64,000 nucleotides of DNA, from contig DASTHI010000010.1 in assembly GCA_035718275.1 (NCBI GenBank), positions 226,067-290,066 on the forward strand, in the 5' to 3' direction. Below the pieces are notes generated by a model that saw nothing but the letters and a program-made list of their open reading frames with translations, was not told the DNA's origin and searched no databases. This DNA is from Pseudolabrys sp035718275 (GTDB taxonomy: Bacteria; Pseudomonadota; Alphaproteobacteria; Rhizobiales; Xanthobacteraceae). The position numbers were made by a program, and so were the translations under genes. Shown here piece after piece: positions 18,232-26,699 of this stretch. How positions within the stretch are numbered: the stretch's first letter is position 1; each line of letters starts with the position of its first letter.

Positions 18232-18293
18232 GATGGTCCCCGAAGATTTCATGAAGGCGAACCTCATCAGGACAATATGGCTGCAGCGGGGCC

Positions 18294-19274
18294 CTATTCT
18301 ACCTTGAGCCCAAGCCTTTTAACTAGCCCGCCCCACTTTTTTTCTTCTCTGTCGATATCGGCCGCATATTCGGCCGGCGTCGAGGTCAGCGGATCACCTC
18401 CCTCGGCGTGAATGCGCTTTTTGACGTCTTCAGTTTCGACAAGCTGCCGCAATTCCACGCTGAGCTTGTCCACAATCTCTTTCGGCGTTCCGGCTGGCGC
18501 CAGCAATCCGTAATGGAGCACTCCCTCGAAGCCCGGCAGTCCTGACTCGTCAAATGTCGGCGTATCCGGCAGCAGCGAGGAGCGCTTGAGGCTTGCCACT
18601 GCAACGGCGCGCAGCTTGCCGGCGTGGATGTTGCCAAGCGCTGGGGGCAAGACACCGAACGCCACCGGCACATGGCCGCCGAGAAGATCATTTATCACCG
18701 GTGCCGTGCCTTTGTACGGAATGAGTGCGACATCGACACCCGCCTCGGCCTTGAACAATTCGGCGCACATGTATCCGCCTGTGCCCACCGCCGAGGTTCC
18801 CAGATTGAGTTTGCCCGGCTGTTTCCTGGCCATGGCGATGATATCGGCCACGGTTTTTGCGGGAAACGATGGGTTTGCCAGCAGCACCACCGGCATCGAG
18901 CCTATCAGGCCAATCGGTTCGAAATCCTTGCGGGGATCAAGTCCTGCCTGGACGTAAAGGCTTGGGTTGATCGAAATCGTGCCTGTATGTCCAAGCAGAA
19001 GCGTATAGCCGTCTGGGCGGGCCTGTGCGACCGCTCGAGTCCCTATGGTGCCACCTCCGCCGGCCCGGTTATCGACCACAACTTGCTGATGAAGAACTTC
19101 CGTCAGTTTCTGCGCCACCACGCGCGCAAGCGTGTCGACACCACCGCCAGGTGGAAACGGCACAATGAGCGTGACAGGGCGCGTGGGATAGTCGACCGCT
19201 TTTGCAGCCGGCACGCCCAGTAACGTGCAAGTGATCGAGGCAAGAACAGCGATAAACCTGAACCAGTGTCCCAT
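18294..19274 (-). CDS. Bug-family (TctC) tripartite tricarboxylate transporter receptor
   Basis: This 326-residue periplasmic solute-binding protein belongs to the Bug/TctC family. A signal peptide (residues 1-26, ending VPAAKA) is followed by the family start VDYPTRPVTLIVPFPPGGGVDTLAR, then the NRAGGGGTIG loop and the GHTGTISINPSLY segment that contacts the ligand carboxylate. No tctA or tctB genes are adjacent, as is common for Bug orphans, which borrow a membrane unit encoded elsewhere. The ligand is unknown; small carboxylic acids are usual. Confidence 0.94.
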   Translation of the reverse strand: MGHWFRFIAVLASITCTLLGVPAAKAVDYPTRPVTLIVPFPPGGGVDTLARVVAQKLTEVLHQQVVVDNRAGGGGTIGTRAVAQARPDGYTLLLGHTGTISINPSLYVQAGLDPRKDFEPIGLIGSMPVVLLANPSFPAKTVADIIAMARKQPGKLNLGTSAVGTGGYMCAELFKAEAGVDVALIPYKGTAPVINDLLGGHVPVAFGVLPPALGNIHAGKLRAVAVASLKRSSLLPDTPTFDESGLPGFEGVLHYGLLAPAGTPKEIVDKLSVELRQLVETEDVKKRIHAEGGDPLTSTPAEYAADIDREEKKWGGLVKRLGLKVE

Positions 19275-19415
19275 CTTCGCGTCCCCTTGCGAGTATTGGA
19301 AGATTTCCCCCAGCAGTTATCGGACTTCTCAGGTCCGTGCGTTTCTTGGACCGCCCGGAATAACCGGAGCATTTGTGCGCATTCGAAGGGTCGAAGAATA
19401 CTTGACGGTCTTTCG

Positions 19416-19455
19416 AAAAAAAATCCCCGAGCCCGGGCGCGCCCGAGTTCGGGGA
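19416..19455 (-). terminator. Rho-independent terminator after the minus-strand DUF465 gene
   Basis: Read on the minus strand, TCCCCGA and TCGGGGA arms enclose a GC-rich interior that can itself pair, followed by eight T residues. It lies 27 bases after the stop of the DUF465 gene at 19482 and before the Bug gene start at 19274. Confidence 0.85.
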
Positions 19456-19481
19456 CCACGTGAAACGAAAGATCGAATCCG

Positions 19482-19667
19482 TCAGTGCACGCTGGCGTGG
19501 CCGTTGAGGCGCAAACGTTCGATCTCGTCCTTTACCTGCAATTTTCGCCGCTTAAGCTCCACAATTTTCAGGTCATCGACGGCGGGATGACTGAGACATT
19601 CGCTTATTTCATCCTCGAGCGCCTGATGTCGTTTCTCCAATTCCGCAAGGTGCGATTGCATCGACAT
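19482..19667 (-). CDS. DUF465 (YdcH-like) small protein
   Basis: This 61-residue, highly charged, probably coiled-coil protein belongs to the DUF465 family (function unknown). The core is SHLAELEKRHQALEDEISECL followed by LKIVELKRRKLQVKDEIERL, the usual LKRRKLxLKDEIxRL signature of the family. The start is ATG 19667, with AGGAG about 8 bases upstream. The frame extends far upstream without resemblance to the family and was trimmed. It is divergent from a second DUF465 gene at 19885 and is followed by a strong terminator. Confidence 0.9.
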   Translation of the reverse strand: MSMQSHLAELEKRHQALEDEISECLSHPAVDDLKIVELKRRKLQVKDEIERLRLNGHASVH

Positions 19668-19884
19668 GCGGCATGTCTCCTCAATCAGTTGCTCCGCGAA
19701 ATGTAAGCCTAGCGCAGAGTCGCCACAAGTGCGATGGGAAAGCGCAGCGGGGGCGCGGCAAACCGGCGCAAACCCTTTGATTGATGTCATTTTTCCATCA
19801 TCTTGAACACGGTTGTGGAAAACGCGATAATTCCGGCGCTTCTGTGGAGAAGGAGCAGCCAAGCACGGCAAAAATCGGGTGGCG

Positions 19885-20091
19885 ATGACGAACGAGGAAG
19901 AACGCGTGTTGCGTGAGCAGCTTACACGGCTGCTACAGGAACACCGCGATCTAGATGCGGCCATTGAAGCTTTGGTCACCTCGCCCGGTTCCGATCTCAT
20001 CCAGGTGCAAAGGCTGAAAAAGCGAAAGCTCATCCTGCGTGACAAGATTAGGCGAATCGAGGATCAGCTTACACCGGATATCATCGCGTAG
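19885..20091 (+). CDS. DUF465 (YdcH-like) small protein, second copy
   Basis: This 68-residue helical, charged protein belongs to the DUF465 family: EEERVLREQLTRLLQEHRDLD, then IQVQRLKKRKLILRDKIRRIEDQL. It shares the KKRKLxLxDKIxRI signature with the divergent copy at 19482-19667. It could also start at GTG 19879, two codons earlier; neither has a strong ribosome binding site. Its last 11 bases overlap the 3' end of the convergent diguanylate cyclase gene. Function is unknown. Confidence 0.87.
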   Translation: MTNEEERVLREQLTRLLQEHRDLDAAIEALVTSPGSDLIQVQRLKKRKLILRDKIRRIEDQLTPDIIA

Positions 20092-20716
20092 GACTTTCAC
20101 CCCACTGGACGGGCAGAGGAAGGCCTCGTCGCTCATCCTTGCGGGCATACATTGCGCGATCAGCAGCCGAAATCACATCGCCTGGAACGACATCGGCAAC
20201 GAGGGAAGCGGCTCCCACGCTCGCTGTGACCTCGACACGCGCTCTGCCGTGATTAATGCCGACGGTGGCGATTAGCCTTTCGAGTTCGCGCCCCTTTGCA
20301 ATCGCCTGCTGCTCATCAACGCGCCAGATTAGCACGCCAAATTCGTCACCCCCGAGTCTCCCCACCACATCGGACGACCTCACATGCGAGAGCAGCTCTC
20401 GCGCTACTGCCTTGAGCAACTCATCGCCGGCGGCGTGCCCGTATCGATCGTTGATGGCCTTGAAGCCATCGAGGTCTACGAACATGAGAGCGGCCTGGGT
20501 GCCGTAACGTTTCATATGCGCGAGCGCGCGTTTGAGCTCGCGCTCGAAGCCGCGCCGATTCAGAATGTCGAGGAGCGGATCGATATCGGCGCGGGCCTCA
20601 AGCTCGCCGATGCGGGCCCGTGCGACAGCAAGCTCGCGCTTGAGGCGCTCGTTTTCCGCCGCCAGCGTGGCGACCGCCGATGATTCATCAGGTACGCGTG
20701 CCTGAGGAAGACCCAT
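20081..20716 (-). CDS. Diguanylate cyclase (GGDEF)
   Basis: This soluble 211-residue protein consists of an N-terminal coiled coil (residues 15-45, LAAENERLKRELAVARARIGELEA) and one GGDEF domain. The active-site motif is intact (RLGGDEFGVLIW). Five residues upstream the inhibitory site RSSD (R-x-x-D) is present, so product feedback is likely. FVDLDGFKAINDRYGHAAGD supplies the metal-binding Asp and the GTP-binding Asn/Asp. It should make c-di-GMP from two GTP after dimerising through the coiled coil. No sensor domain is visible. It converges on and overlaps the DUF465 gene by 11 bases. Confidence 0.93.
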   Translation of the reverse strand: MGLPQARVPDESSAVATLAAENERLKRELAVARARIGELEARADIDPLLDILNRRGFERELKRALAHMKRYGTQAALMFVDLDGFKAINDRYGHAAGDELLKAVARELLSHVRSSDVVGRLGGDEFGVLIWRVDEQQAIAKGRELERLIATVGINHGRARVEVTASVGAASLVADVVPGDVISAADRAMYARKDERRGLPLPVQWGESPTR

Positions 20717-20852
20717 TGTGTCAGCTCTCGTGTGTCAGCTCTCGCGAATCTTAACCCTGTGCCGGAGAATACCTGTTTCGCCTTGCCAGTGGGGGACCCC
20801 AACCTATAATCCCCCGCTTCCTTCCGCAGGAGCCGCGGATTCGGGGAGCGAA

Positions 20853-21335
20853 ATGCCAAATCCCGTAGCGATAATCATGGGCAGCCAGTCCGACTGGGCC
20901 ACTATGAAGCACGCGGCCAAAACGCTGGATGCCCTCAAGATCCGCTATTCCGCCCGAATAATTTCCGCCCACAGAACACCCAAGCGGCTATACGCATTTG
21001 CGACGGCCGCTCGTGACAACGGCTTCAAGGTGATCATCGCGGGGGCCGGCGGGGCCGCTCATCTTCCTGGGATGACCGCCTCATTGACGCCATTGCCGGT
21101 GTTCGGAGTCCCAATGGATACCCATGTCCTCAAGGGCAAGGATTCGCTGCTCTCGATCATGCAAATGCCCGGCGGGATACCTGTCGGGACTCTGGCAATT
21201 GGCAAGCCGGGAGCAATCAACGCCGCACTTCTGGCAGCAGCGGTACTGGCGCTGTCCGATTCAAAGCTCGCCCGCCGGCTGGATGTTTGGCGGTCGAGGC
21301 AGACGCGGAGCGTGGCCAAGCGGCCGAAAGACTGA
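20853..21335 (+). CDS. purE: N5-carboxyaminoimidazole ribonucleotide mutase
   Basis: PurE converts N5-CAIR to CAIR in purine synthesis. The 160-residue protein shows the class I motifs MGSQSDWATMKHA, ISAHRTPKRLYAFA and the GAGGAAHLPGM active-site loop, then GVPMDT and the MPGGIPVGTLAIG region. The start ATG 20853 has GGGGAG 5-10 bases upstream; an in-frame extension to 20718 covers a leader and is not family-like. purK follows after 59 bases, and the pair is expected to act together in the two-step AIR to CAIR route. Confidence 0.97.
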   Translation: MPNPVAIIMGSQSDWATMKHAAKTLDALKIRYSARIISAHRTPKRLYAFATAARDNGFKVIIAGAGGAAHLPGMTASLTPLPVFGVPMDTHVLKGKDSLLSIMQMPGGIPVGTLAIGKPGAINAALLAAAVLALSDSKLARRLDVWRSRQTRSVAKRPKD

Positions 21336-21359
21336 TCGATGTGGGACGTTGCGCATTGG

Positions 21360-21387
21360 CGTCATCCCCACGAAATTGGGGATTCAA
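21360..21387. repeat. Palindromic intergenic repeat between purE and purK
   Basis: An inverted repeat with arms ATCCCCA and TTGGGGAT (7 bp pairs, 6-base loop) is embedded in CGTCATCCCCACGAAATTGG and the following GGATTCAA. In one frame this reads VIPTKLGIQ, close to the VIPAKAGIQ peptide that marks a widespread family of short dispersed palindromic repeats in proteobacteria. I saw only this copy in the window. It is transcribed between purE and purK and could fold as a hairpin in the mRNA. Confidence 0.65.
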
Positions 21388-21394
21388 CTTTCCG

Positions 21395-22501
21395 ATGGCG
21401 ACGGACAAACCGGAGCGTCCCGTGCTGAAGCCGGGCGCCACAATCGGAATTCTTGGCGGAGGTCAACTGGCGCGCATGCTCGCACTCGCGGCAGCGCAAC
21501 TCGGACTACGGTGCCATGTTTTTTCGCCGCAGAAAGAGTCATGCGCCTTCGATGTCGTGCATGCGGGAACCTGTGCGAGCTACGAAGACGAGACGGCGCT
21601 CGGACGTTTTGCCGGCGCTGTGGATGTCATTACATATGAATTTGAAAACGTGCCCGCCAAGACGGCTGCATTTCTTGCCAAACGGAAACCCGTGTTGCCG
21701 GAGCCCCAAGTCCTTCAAACGACGCAGGACCGGCTTGTGGAAAAGAACTTCATCAGTTCCATCAAGATCGCCACGGCAGAATATGCTCCTGTGCACAGTG
21801 CAACGCAGTTGGAAGAAGCGTTGAGAGGTGTCGGGGTTCCAGCAATACTCAAGACCCGCCAACTTGGATACGACGGAAAAGGCCAGGCGAAGATCCTTAC
21901 GCAGGCCGAAGCCGCCGCATCCTGGCGGTCGCTTCAAAACGCCCCCTGCATTCTCGAGGGTTTCATCCAATTCGAGCGTGAAATATCGGTGATCGCCGCT
22001 CGCGCACATGACGGCAAGGTCGAATGCTTCGAGGTCACCGAGAACGAGCATCGAGACCACATCCTGAAGACCTCGCGGGTGCCGGCAAAAATTGCGCATG
22101 CACTCGCTCGCGATGCGAGTCAGATCGCCACGCGCATAGCCAGAGCTCTGGATTACGTCGGCGTGCTCGCCGTCGAAATGTTCGTGGTCGGCAAAGGGAG
22201 GCGACGACAAGTCCTCGTCAACGAGATCGCGCCGCGGGTGCACAATTCCGGTCACTGGACCATTGACGGCGCAACTGTCTCGCAATTCGAGCAGCACATA
22301 AGGGCTATTTCTGGCTGGCCACTGGCAAAACCCATGCGGCTCGGACATCGCGTTGAAATGGTAAATCTCATCGGAGCGGAAGTGAACGAGGCCGCACGCT
22401 GGATGACGGTCCCCGGTGCATCGATACACGTGTACGGGAAGGGTGAAGCGCGTGCAGGCCGCAAGATGGGACATGTGACCCGTGTCTGGCCTGCGAAATG
22501 A
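21395..22501 (+). CDS. purK: N5-carboxyaminoimidazole ribonucleotide synthase
   Basis: PurK makes N5-CAIR from AIR, bicarbonate and ATP. It is an ATP-grasp protein of 368 residues. The N-terminal PreATP domain begins at PGATIGILGGGQLARMLA. Further motifs are VDVITYEFENVP, LKTRQLGYDGKGQ (the glycine-rich ATP-binding loop), the metal-binding VLAVEMFVV, and NEIAPRVHNSGHWTIDGATVSQFEQH. The start ATG 21395 gives the usual short N-terminus; the frame is open upstream through the palindromic repeat. It pairs with purE. Confidence 0.97.
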   Translation: MATDKPERPVLKPGATIGILGGGQLARMLALAAAQLGLRCHVFSPQKESCAFDVVHAGTCASYEDETALGRFAGAVDVITYEFENVPAKTAAFLAKRKPVLPEPQVLQTTQDRLVEKNFISSIKIATAEYAPVHSATQLEEALRGVGVPAILKTRQLGYDGKGQAKILTQAEAAASWRSLQNAPCILEGFIQFEREISVIAARAHDGKVECFEVTENEHRDHILKTSRVPAKIAHALARDASQIATRIARALDYVGVLAVEMFVVGKGRRRQVLVNEIAPRVHNSGHWTIDGATVSQFEQHIRAISGWPLAKPMRLGHRVEMVNLIGAEVNEAARWMTVPGASIHVYGKGEARAGRKMGHVTRVWPAK

Positions 22502-22569
22502 CTTCCTCCGTGGCCTGCCTCACGGTTGCCACGCCGATGAATCAGGACATCGCCCGCTGGAGCATCGTG

Positions 22570-23220
22570 ATGGCACTAACGCTATACTTCCACCCGCTCT
22601 CCTCATTTTGCCAGAAAGCGCTGATCGCGCTTTATGAGAACGGTACACCCTTCACGCCGCGAAAAGTGGACCTGATGGACGAGAAAGAGAACGCGGCTTT
22701 CAAGCAAGTGTCGCCCATCGGAAAATTTCCTGTGCTGCGCGATGAAAACAGAGGAAAGACGATTCCGGAATCGACTTCGATCATCGAATATCTGACGCAC
22801 CACTATCCGGGCCCGGTCCAGCTTGCTCCGAAGGACGCCGATTTGGCATTAACCGTCCGTGCGCAGGACCGTTTTTATGACCTCAATGTGCACCTGCTGA
22901 CGCAGAAGATCATCACGGACCGGCTGCGACCTGCCGGACAGAACGATAGGTTCGGAGTTGAGCAGGCACGGGCACTTCTTCAGACTGCCATGCGGATCGT
23001 CGACAAGGACATGGTGAACAAACCTTGGGCTGCCGGCGACGCTTTTACGATGGCCGACTGTGCTGCCGCGCCGGCCTTATTTTATTACAACATGGCGGTT
23101 CATCCTTTGGCCGGATCTTTTGACAACGTGGCGGCCTATCTTGATCGGTTGATGAAACGACCGTCCTATGCGCGCGCCCTCAAAGAAGCCGAGCCGTTCC
23201 TGAAATATGTGCCGATGTGA
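22570..23220 (+). CDS. Glutathione S-transferase family protein
   Basis: This 216-residue two-domain GST starts with a thioredoxin-like domain (MALTLYFHPLSSFCQKALIAL, with Ser and Cys in the active-site stretch, and the cis-Pro region VSPIGKFPVL followed by the glutathione-binding PESTSIIEYL). A helical C-terminal domain follows with the N-capping AGDAFTMADCAAAPAL motif. Similar proteins are common in rhizobia, and the electrophile is unknown. The start at ATG 22570 has GGAG 9 bases upstream. It starts 68 bases after purK and ends in a clear terminator at 23304. Confidence 0.93.
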   Translation: MALTLYFHPLSSFCQKALIALYENGTPFTPRKVDLMDEKENAAFKQVSPIGKFPVLRDENRGKTIPESTSIIEYLTHHYPGPVQLAPKDADLALTVRAQDRFYDLNVHLLTQKIITDRLRPAGQNDRFGVEQARALLQTAMRIVDKDMVNKPWAAGDAFTMADCAAAPALFYYNMAVHPLAGSFDNVAAYLDRLMKRPSYARALKEAEPFLKYVPM

Positions 23221-23303
23221 GCTTGCGGGCTGACCGTTTCAAATGAAGGCTTGGCGGCTGCGAATGGACTCTTAACGCCTTTTCTGCTAGAGCCGCTCGA
23301 CTC

Positions 23304-23327
23304 AAAGCCCCCGTTTTCGGGGCTTTT
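23304..23327 (+). terminator. Rho-independent terminator
   Basis: The arms AAAGCCCC and GGGGCTTT enclose a TTTT loop closed by CG, followed by T residues. It lies 84 bases after the glutathione transferase gene and 36 bases before the rpsU start, separating the two transcripts. It could alternatively act as a leader element of rpsU if the promoter lies upstream. Confidence 0.8.
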
Positions 23328-23363
23328 GCCTTAACCCGACCGAGCAACAACCAAGGAGCAAGC

Positions 23364-23645
23364 GTGCAAGTTCTCGTTCGCGACAACAACGTCGATCAGG
23401 CCCTCAAGGCGCTCAAAAAGAAGATGCAGCGCGAGGGCATTTTCCGCGAGATGAAACTCCGCGGCCACTACGAAAAACCATCCGAAAAGAAAGCGCGGGA
23501 AAGGGCGGAAGCAATCCGCCGGGCTCGCAAACTGGCGCGTAAGAAAATGCAGCGCGAAGGCCTTCTTCCGGCCAAGGCCCGCCCGGCCGCCGGCGCAAGC
23601 CAGGGTGGCCCTGGTCACGGACCGCGCGCCCCCCGCATGGGCTGA
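23364..23645 (+). CDS. rpsU: 30S ribosomal protein S21
   Basis: This small-subunit protein helps base pairing of the 3' end of 16S rRNA with mRNA. It begins with GTG and MQVLVRDNNVDQALKALKKKMQREG, with AAGGAG 5 bases upstream. The conserved basic REMKLRGHYEKPSEKKARERAEAIRRARK stretch is seen in part between residues 29 and 59. It has a longer C-terminal tail than E. coli S21 (93 against about 70 residues), rich in Lys, Pro, Ala and Gly, as is usual in rhizobia. It is a single gene between terminators at 23304 and 23675. Confidence 0.97.
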   Translation: MQVLVRDNNVDQALKALKKKMQREGIFREMKLRGHYEKPSEKKARERAEAIRRARKLARKKMQREGLLPAKARPAAGASQGGPGHGPRAPRMG

Positions 23646-23674
23646 CAGGCGTACATTTGAAATTTCGAGCGATC

Positions 23675-23704
23675 GCGCGGGCCAATTGCCCGCGCTATTA
23701 TTTT
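23675..23704 (+). terminator. Rho-independent terminator of rpsU
   Basis: An 8-bp perfect stem, GCGCGGGC paired with GCCCGCGC, encloses a 5-base loop CAATT and is followed by TATTATTTT. It starts 29 bases after the rpsU stop codon. Confidence 0.88.
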
Positions 23705-23851
23705 GGAAAGCTTTTGCGCTCGACGGCAGGTCTGACGGCCATTCGCTGACTGAAACTCTTTTTTATTCTTGCTGGACTATGGGTTGCTCCGAGGGCATCC
23801 CGATCTTCAACCAATCGGTCGAGTTCCTATGCCCTGCCAAAAGGGGGCGAC

Positions 23852-24526
23852 ATGTCGCGCGTCGATTTCGACCAGTATGCGGGGCAATACGAAAGCATCC
23901 TGGTAAGCCAGACGCATTTTTTCGACAACGACGGCACCTATTTCGCCCGTTACAAGATCGAATTGGCGCGACAAATTGTCGGACCAGCAGCCTCCGTACT
24001 CGACTTCGGCTGCGGCATCGGCCGCGGCATTCGGCACCTACGCGAGTTTTTTCCGCGAGCCGAGATTGTTGGCTGCGACCCCTCGCGCGAAAGCCTGGCG
24101 ATCGCACGCGAGCAAAATCCAGCGTCCCTGTTCGTTGCCATGGACGAACTCGGAGACAAGTTGCGATTCGACCTGATCGTTGCCTCGTGCGTCTTCCATC
24201 ACATACCACCGGAGGAGCGGACAGCGGCGGTCGACTACTGCTTCAGGCATTTGAATCCGGGTGGTCATTTCATCATCTTTGAACACAACCCGATCAATCC
24301 GATCACTCGTTATCTCGTGAACAACTGCCCGTTCGATGCCGATGCCGTCCTGCTGGGAATGCGAGAGACGACACAGAGGGTTCGGTCTGCCGACCTCGCG
24401 ATCGTCCGCTCGGGCTATTGCCTCTTCTTCCCGCAACAGCTCGCGGTTCTGCGGCCATTCGAATCCTATCTGCGTTGGCTGCCGATGGGGGGTCAATATT
24501 TCGTTTGCGGTGTCCGCAAAAAGTGA
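23852..24526 (+). CDS. Class I SAM-dependent methyltransferase
   Basis: This 224-residue Rossmann-fold methyltransferase has motif I VLDFGCGIGRGIRHL, the acidic residue that binds the adenosyl ribose in EIVGCDPSRESLA, motif IV FDLIVASCVFHHIPPEER, and the post-motif LNPGGHFIIFEHNPINP. The HNP(x)NP segment after motif VI is typical of methyltransferases encoded near lipid or glycan genes, but the acceptor is unknown here. ATG 23852 has GGGGGCG directly upstream. The gene stands alone, convergent with the hydrolase gene at 24539. Confidence 0.92.
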   Translation: MSRVDFDQYAGQYESILVSQTHFFDNDGTYFARYKIELARQIVGPAASVLDFGCGIGRGIRHLREFFPRAEIVGCDPSRESLAIAREQNPASLFVAMDELGDKLRFDLIVASCVFHHIPPEERTAAVDYCFRHLNPGGHFIIFEHNPINPITRYLVNNCPFDADAVLLGMRETTQRVRSADLAIVRSGYCLFFPQQLAVLRPFESYLRWLPMGGQYFVCGVRKK

Positions 24527-24538
24527 CAACCCACAACG

Positions 24539-25336
24539 CTACAGGCCAGCAAGAAACTCCCTGACCGCCCTGGTGACGCCATGATCGTCGAGATCGCCAT
24601 GGCCGCCGAGCGGAAATCGCACCATCCGCTTCGGTTCAGGAGCGAGCGCAAACAGCCGTTCACCAAAGCTGATGGGCACGATGCGATCACGCTCGCCATG
24701 CAGGAAAAGCAATGGTGCCTTTACGCGTTCGATCCGCTGATCCGATCGAAATGGGTCTTTCATGAACCAACGCACCGGAATGAACGGGTAGGCGGCGGCG
24801 CCGACGTCCGCGGCGGAGGTGAATGGCGCATCAAGAATGATCCCGCCCACAGTTCGCTCGGCAGCCAGTGCGACCGCAATGCCAGTACCAAGCGATTCAC
24901 CCCAGAGTACGATTTGCTTGGGTGCATACTGCGATGCCGCAAAATCATACGCTGCAGCACCATCAAGCAAGAGACCGGCCTCGCTTGGACTTCCACTTGA
25001 TCCGCCGTAGCCACGGTACGATACCGCCAGAAGACCTGTCCCGTCCGCTATCACCCGCCTAAACCGCTCGGCACGCAGCTTAAGCGCACCGGCATTGCCA
25101 TGGAAATACAGGATCACCGGCTTCGCGCCCTTAGGAGGCACATGCCAAGCTACCAGCTTTTGTCCATCAGCGCTGGTCAGCATGAGGTCTTCGGCTCCCG
25201 GGATGCCTGCAGCTGCGGGCGGCGTATGCGTCGGATCCGGGAAATACATAAGTTTGCGCTGAAAGACGTACATCAGCGACAGCGCGATCGCGTAGAGCAG
25301 AACGGCTAACACGAAGAGGTATTTGAGCGCTGCCAT
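24539..25336 (-). CDS. Membrane-anchored alpha/beta hydrolase
   Basis: This 265-residue alpha/beta hydrolase has an N-terminal membrane anchor (residues 5-25). It resembles the Bem46/ABHD13-type group. The nucleophile elbow is GESLG (LWGESLGTGIAVALA), the oxyanion region FHGNAGALKLRAERF, the acid lies in FLHGERDRIVPISFG, and the His in PLGGHGDLDDHG. The catalytic triad is therefore complete. The substrate is unknown; acyl esters or lipids are plausible because of the membrane anchor. A GTG stands immediately before the ATG chosen as start. Confidence 0.92.
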   Translation of the reverse strand: MAALKYLFVLAVLLYAIALSLMYVFQRKLMYFPDPTHTPPAAAGIPGAEDLMLTSADGQKLVAWHVPPKGAKPVILYFHGNAGALKLRAERFRRVIADGTGLLAVSYRGYGGSSGSPSEAGLLLDGAAAYDFAASQYAPKQIVLWGESLGTGIAVALAAERTVGGIILDAPFTSAADVGAAAYPFIPVRWFMKDPFRSDQRIERVKAPLLFLHGERDRIVPISFGERLFALAPEPKRMVRFPLGGHGDLDDHGVTRAVREFLAGL

Positions 25337-25508
25337 CACCTAAATCCGAATCGATTGCTGCCAGGTGCCTCCCGGGGCAGCGCAATAAATTTGAGGTTTT
25401 AGCGGCGCCCGCTGAAATTTTCGATCGCAATAAAGAAACCATTCCTGTTGAGCGGCGTTGCAGCAGGGGGACGCGATTCACCTTCCGACTCAGGTGATTA
25501 CGAGGGGG

Positions 25509-26654
25509 ATGGACGTGCCAATCAGCTTCCTAGAGAGTGAATCAGACCTTGCGGCGGCGGCACCTGACACCACTGCGCGCGAAAACGTGGTTCCTATTTC
25601 CGATAGCTTGCGTTCGCAGACGCTGTTGCGTGAGCGCGAACGCCGTTTCCGTGAGTTGCTCGATGCGCTCCCGGCAGCGGTCTATACGACCGATGCCGCC
25701 GGTCGCATCACCTACTACAATGACTCGGCCGCTGAACTCTGGGGCTACCGACCGCCGCTCGGTTCCAGCGAGTGGTGCGGTTCCTGGAAGTTGTTCTGGC
25801 CGGACGGCACGCCCATGCGGCACGACGAATGTCCGATGGCCCTCGCACTGAAGCAACAGCGCGCGGTCCGTGGCATGGAAGCGACCGCCGAAAGGCCCGA
25901 CGGTACGCGCGTGCCGTTCATTCCCTATCCTACGCCAATCCGTGACGGATCCGGAAAAATGATCGGTGCAGTGAACATGCTGGTCGACATCACGGATCGG
26001 AAGCTGGCAGAAGAGCAACAGGCGGTTCTCGTGCGGGAACTGCATCATCGGGTCAAGAATACATTGGCCACTGTTCAGGCAATCATGGGTTCGACTGCAC
26101 GGTCGGTCGACAACATGGACGATTTCACGACCGCGCTGTTTGGCCGTATCCAGTGTCTCGCCAGAACACATCTGCTGCTTGCCGACGAGCGTGCTGAGGT
26201 CGGATTCATGGAGATTCTGAAAAATGAACTCGATGCATTCGACGATGGCAACAGAAGCCGGGTGGTCCTGAGTGGTCCGGAAGTGCCGCTTTCGTCCCAA
26301 CTTGCAGTATCTCTCGCCATGGCCATTCACGAATTGACCACGAATGCCGCCAAATGGGGCGCCTTGTCGGTTTATGGCGGCAAAGTTGCCGTGACTTGGA
26401 GCGTAACCATCGAGGCGACGCGCCGAATATTGGCATTTGACTGGATCGAGAGCGGAGGCCCCCAGGTCACAGAACCGACCCGGCAAGGATTTGGAACCCG
26501 ATTGCTGGATTTCGTACTGCCCGGCCAGGTTCAGGCCATGACCCAAATCGAATATGCGGCGGAAGGGATCCGCCTACGATGCGCCTTGCCGTTGCCGCAA
26601 TCGCAAAACCAGAATCGCGGAGTCTTGATCGCGCGTCCAGCCAGCGCAGATTAG
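25509..26654 (+). CDS. PAS-HWE sensor histidine kinase
   Basis: This soluble sensor kinase of about 381 residues has an N-terminal PAS domain (about 45-165: LLDALPAAVYTTDAAGRITYYNDSAAELWGY, shown only as the first part, to VDITDRKLAEEQ). The HWE-type dimerisation domain shows RELHHRVKNTLATVQAIM, whose first His pair carries the phospho-acceptor. The ATPase domain has the N-box HELTTNAAKWGALS, the WxE of FDWIESGGP that names the family, and GFGTRLLDF. The missing response regulator must be elsewhere. AGGGGG abuts the ATG at 25509 and is 6 bases before a GTG at 25515, so the GTG may be the real start. Confidence 0.93.
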   Translation: MDVPISFLESESDLAAAAPDTTARENVVPISDSLRSQTLLRERERRFRELLDALPAAVYTTDAAGRITYYNDSAAELWGYRPPLGSSEWCGSWKLFWPDGTPMRHDECPMALALKQQRAVRGMEATAERPDGTRVPFIPYPTPIRDGSGKMIGAVNMLVDITDRKLAEEQQAVLVRELHHRVKNTLATVQAIMGSTARSVDNMDDFTTALFGRIQCLARTHLLLADERAEVGFMEILKNELDAFDDGNRSRVVLSGPEVPLSSQLAVSLAMAIHELTTNAAKWGALSVYGGKVAVTWSVTIEATRRILAFDWIESGGPQVTEPTRQGFGTRLLDFVLPGQVQAMTQIEYAAEGIRLRCALPLPQSQNQNRGVLIARPASAD

Positions 26655-26699
26655 AATACAGCTATCCCACGATCGGGATCACAGCCCTGGAGTGATGGC

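Noticed and set aside
21539..22474. A 311-codon minus-strand frame opposite purK
   Set aside because: purK motifs are complete on the plus strand; the antisense protein has no domain.
25542..26546. A 334-codon minus-strand frame opposite the HWE kinase
   Set aside because: The plus strand has PAS, HRVKN and N-box motifs; the antisense frame is a shadow.
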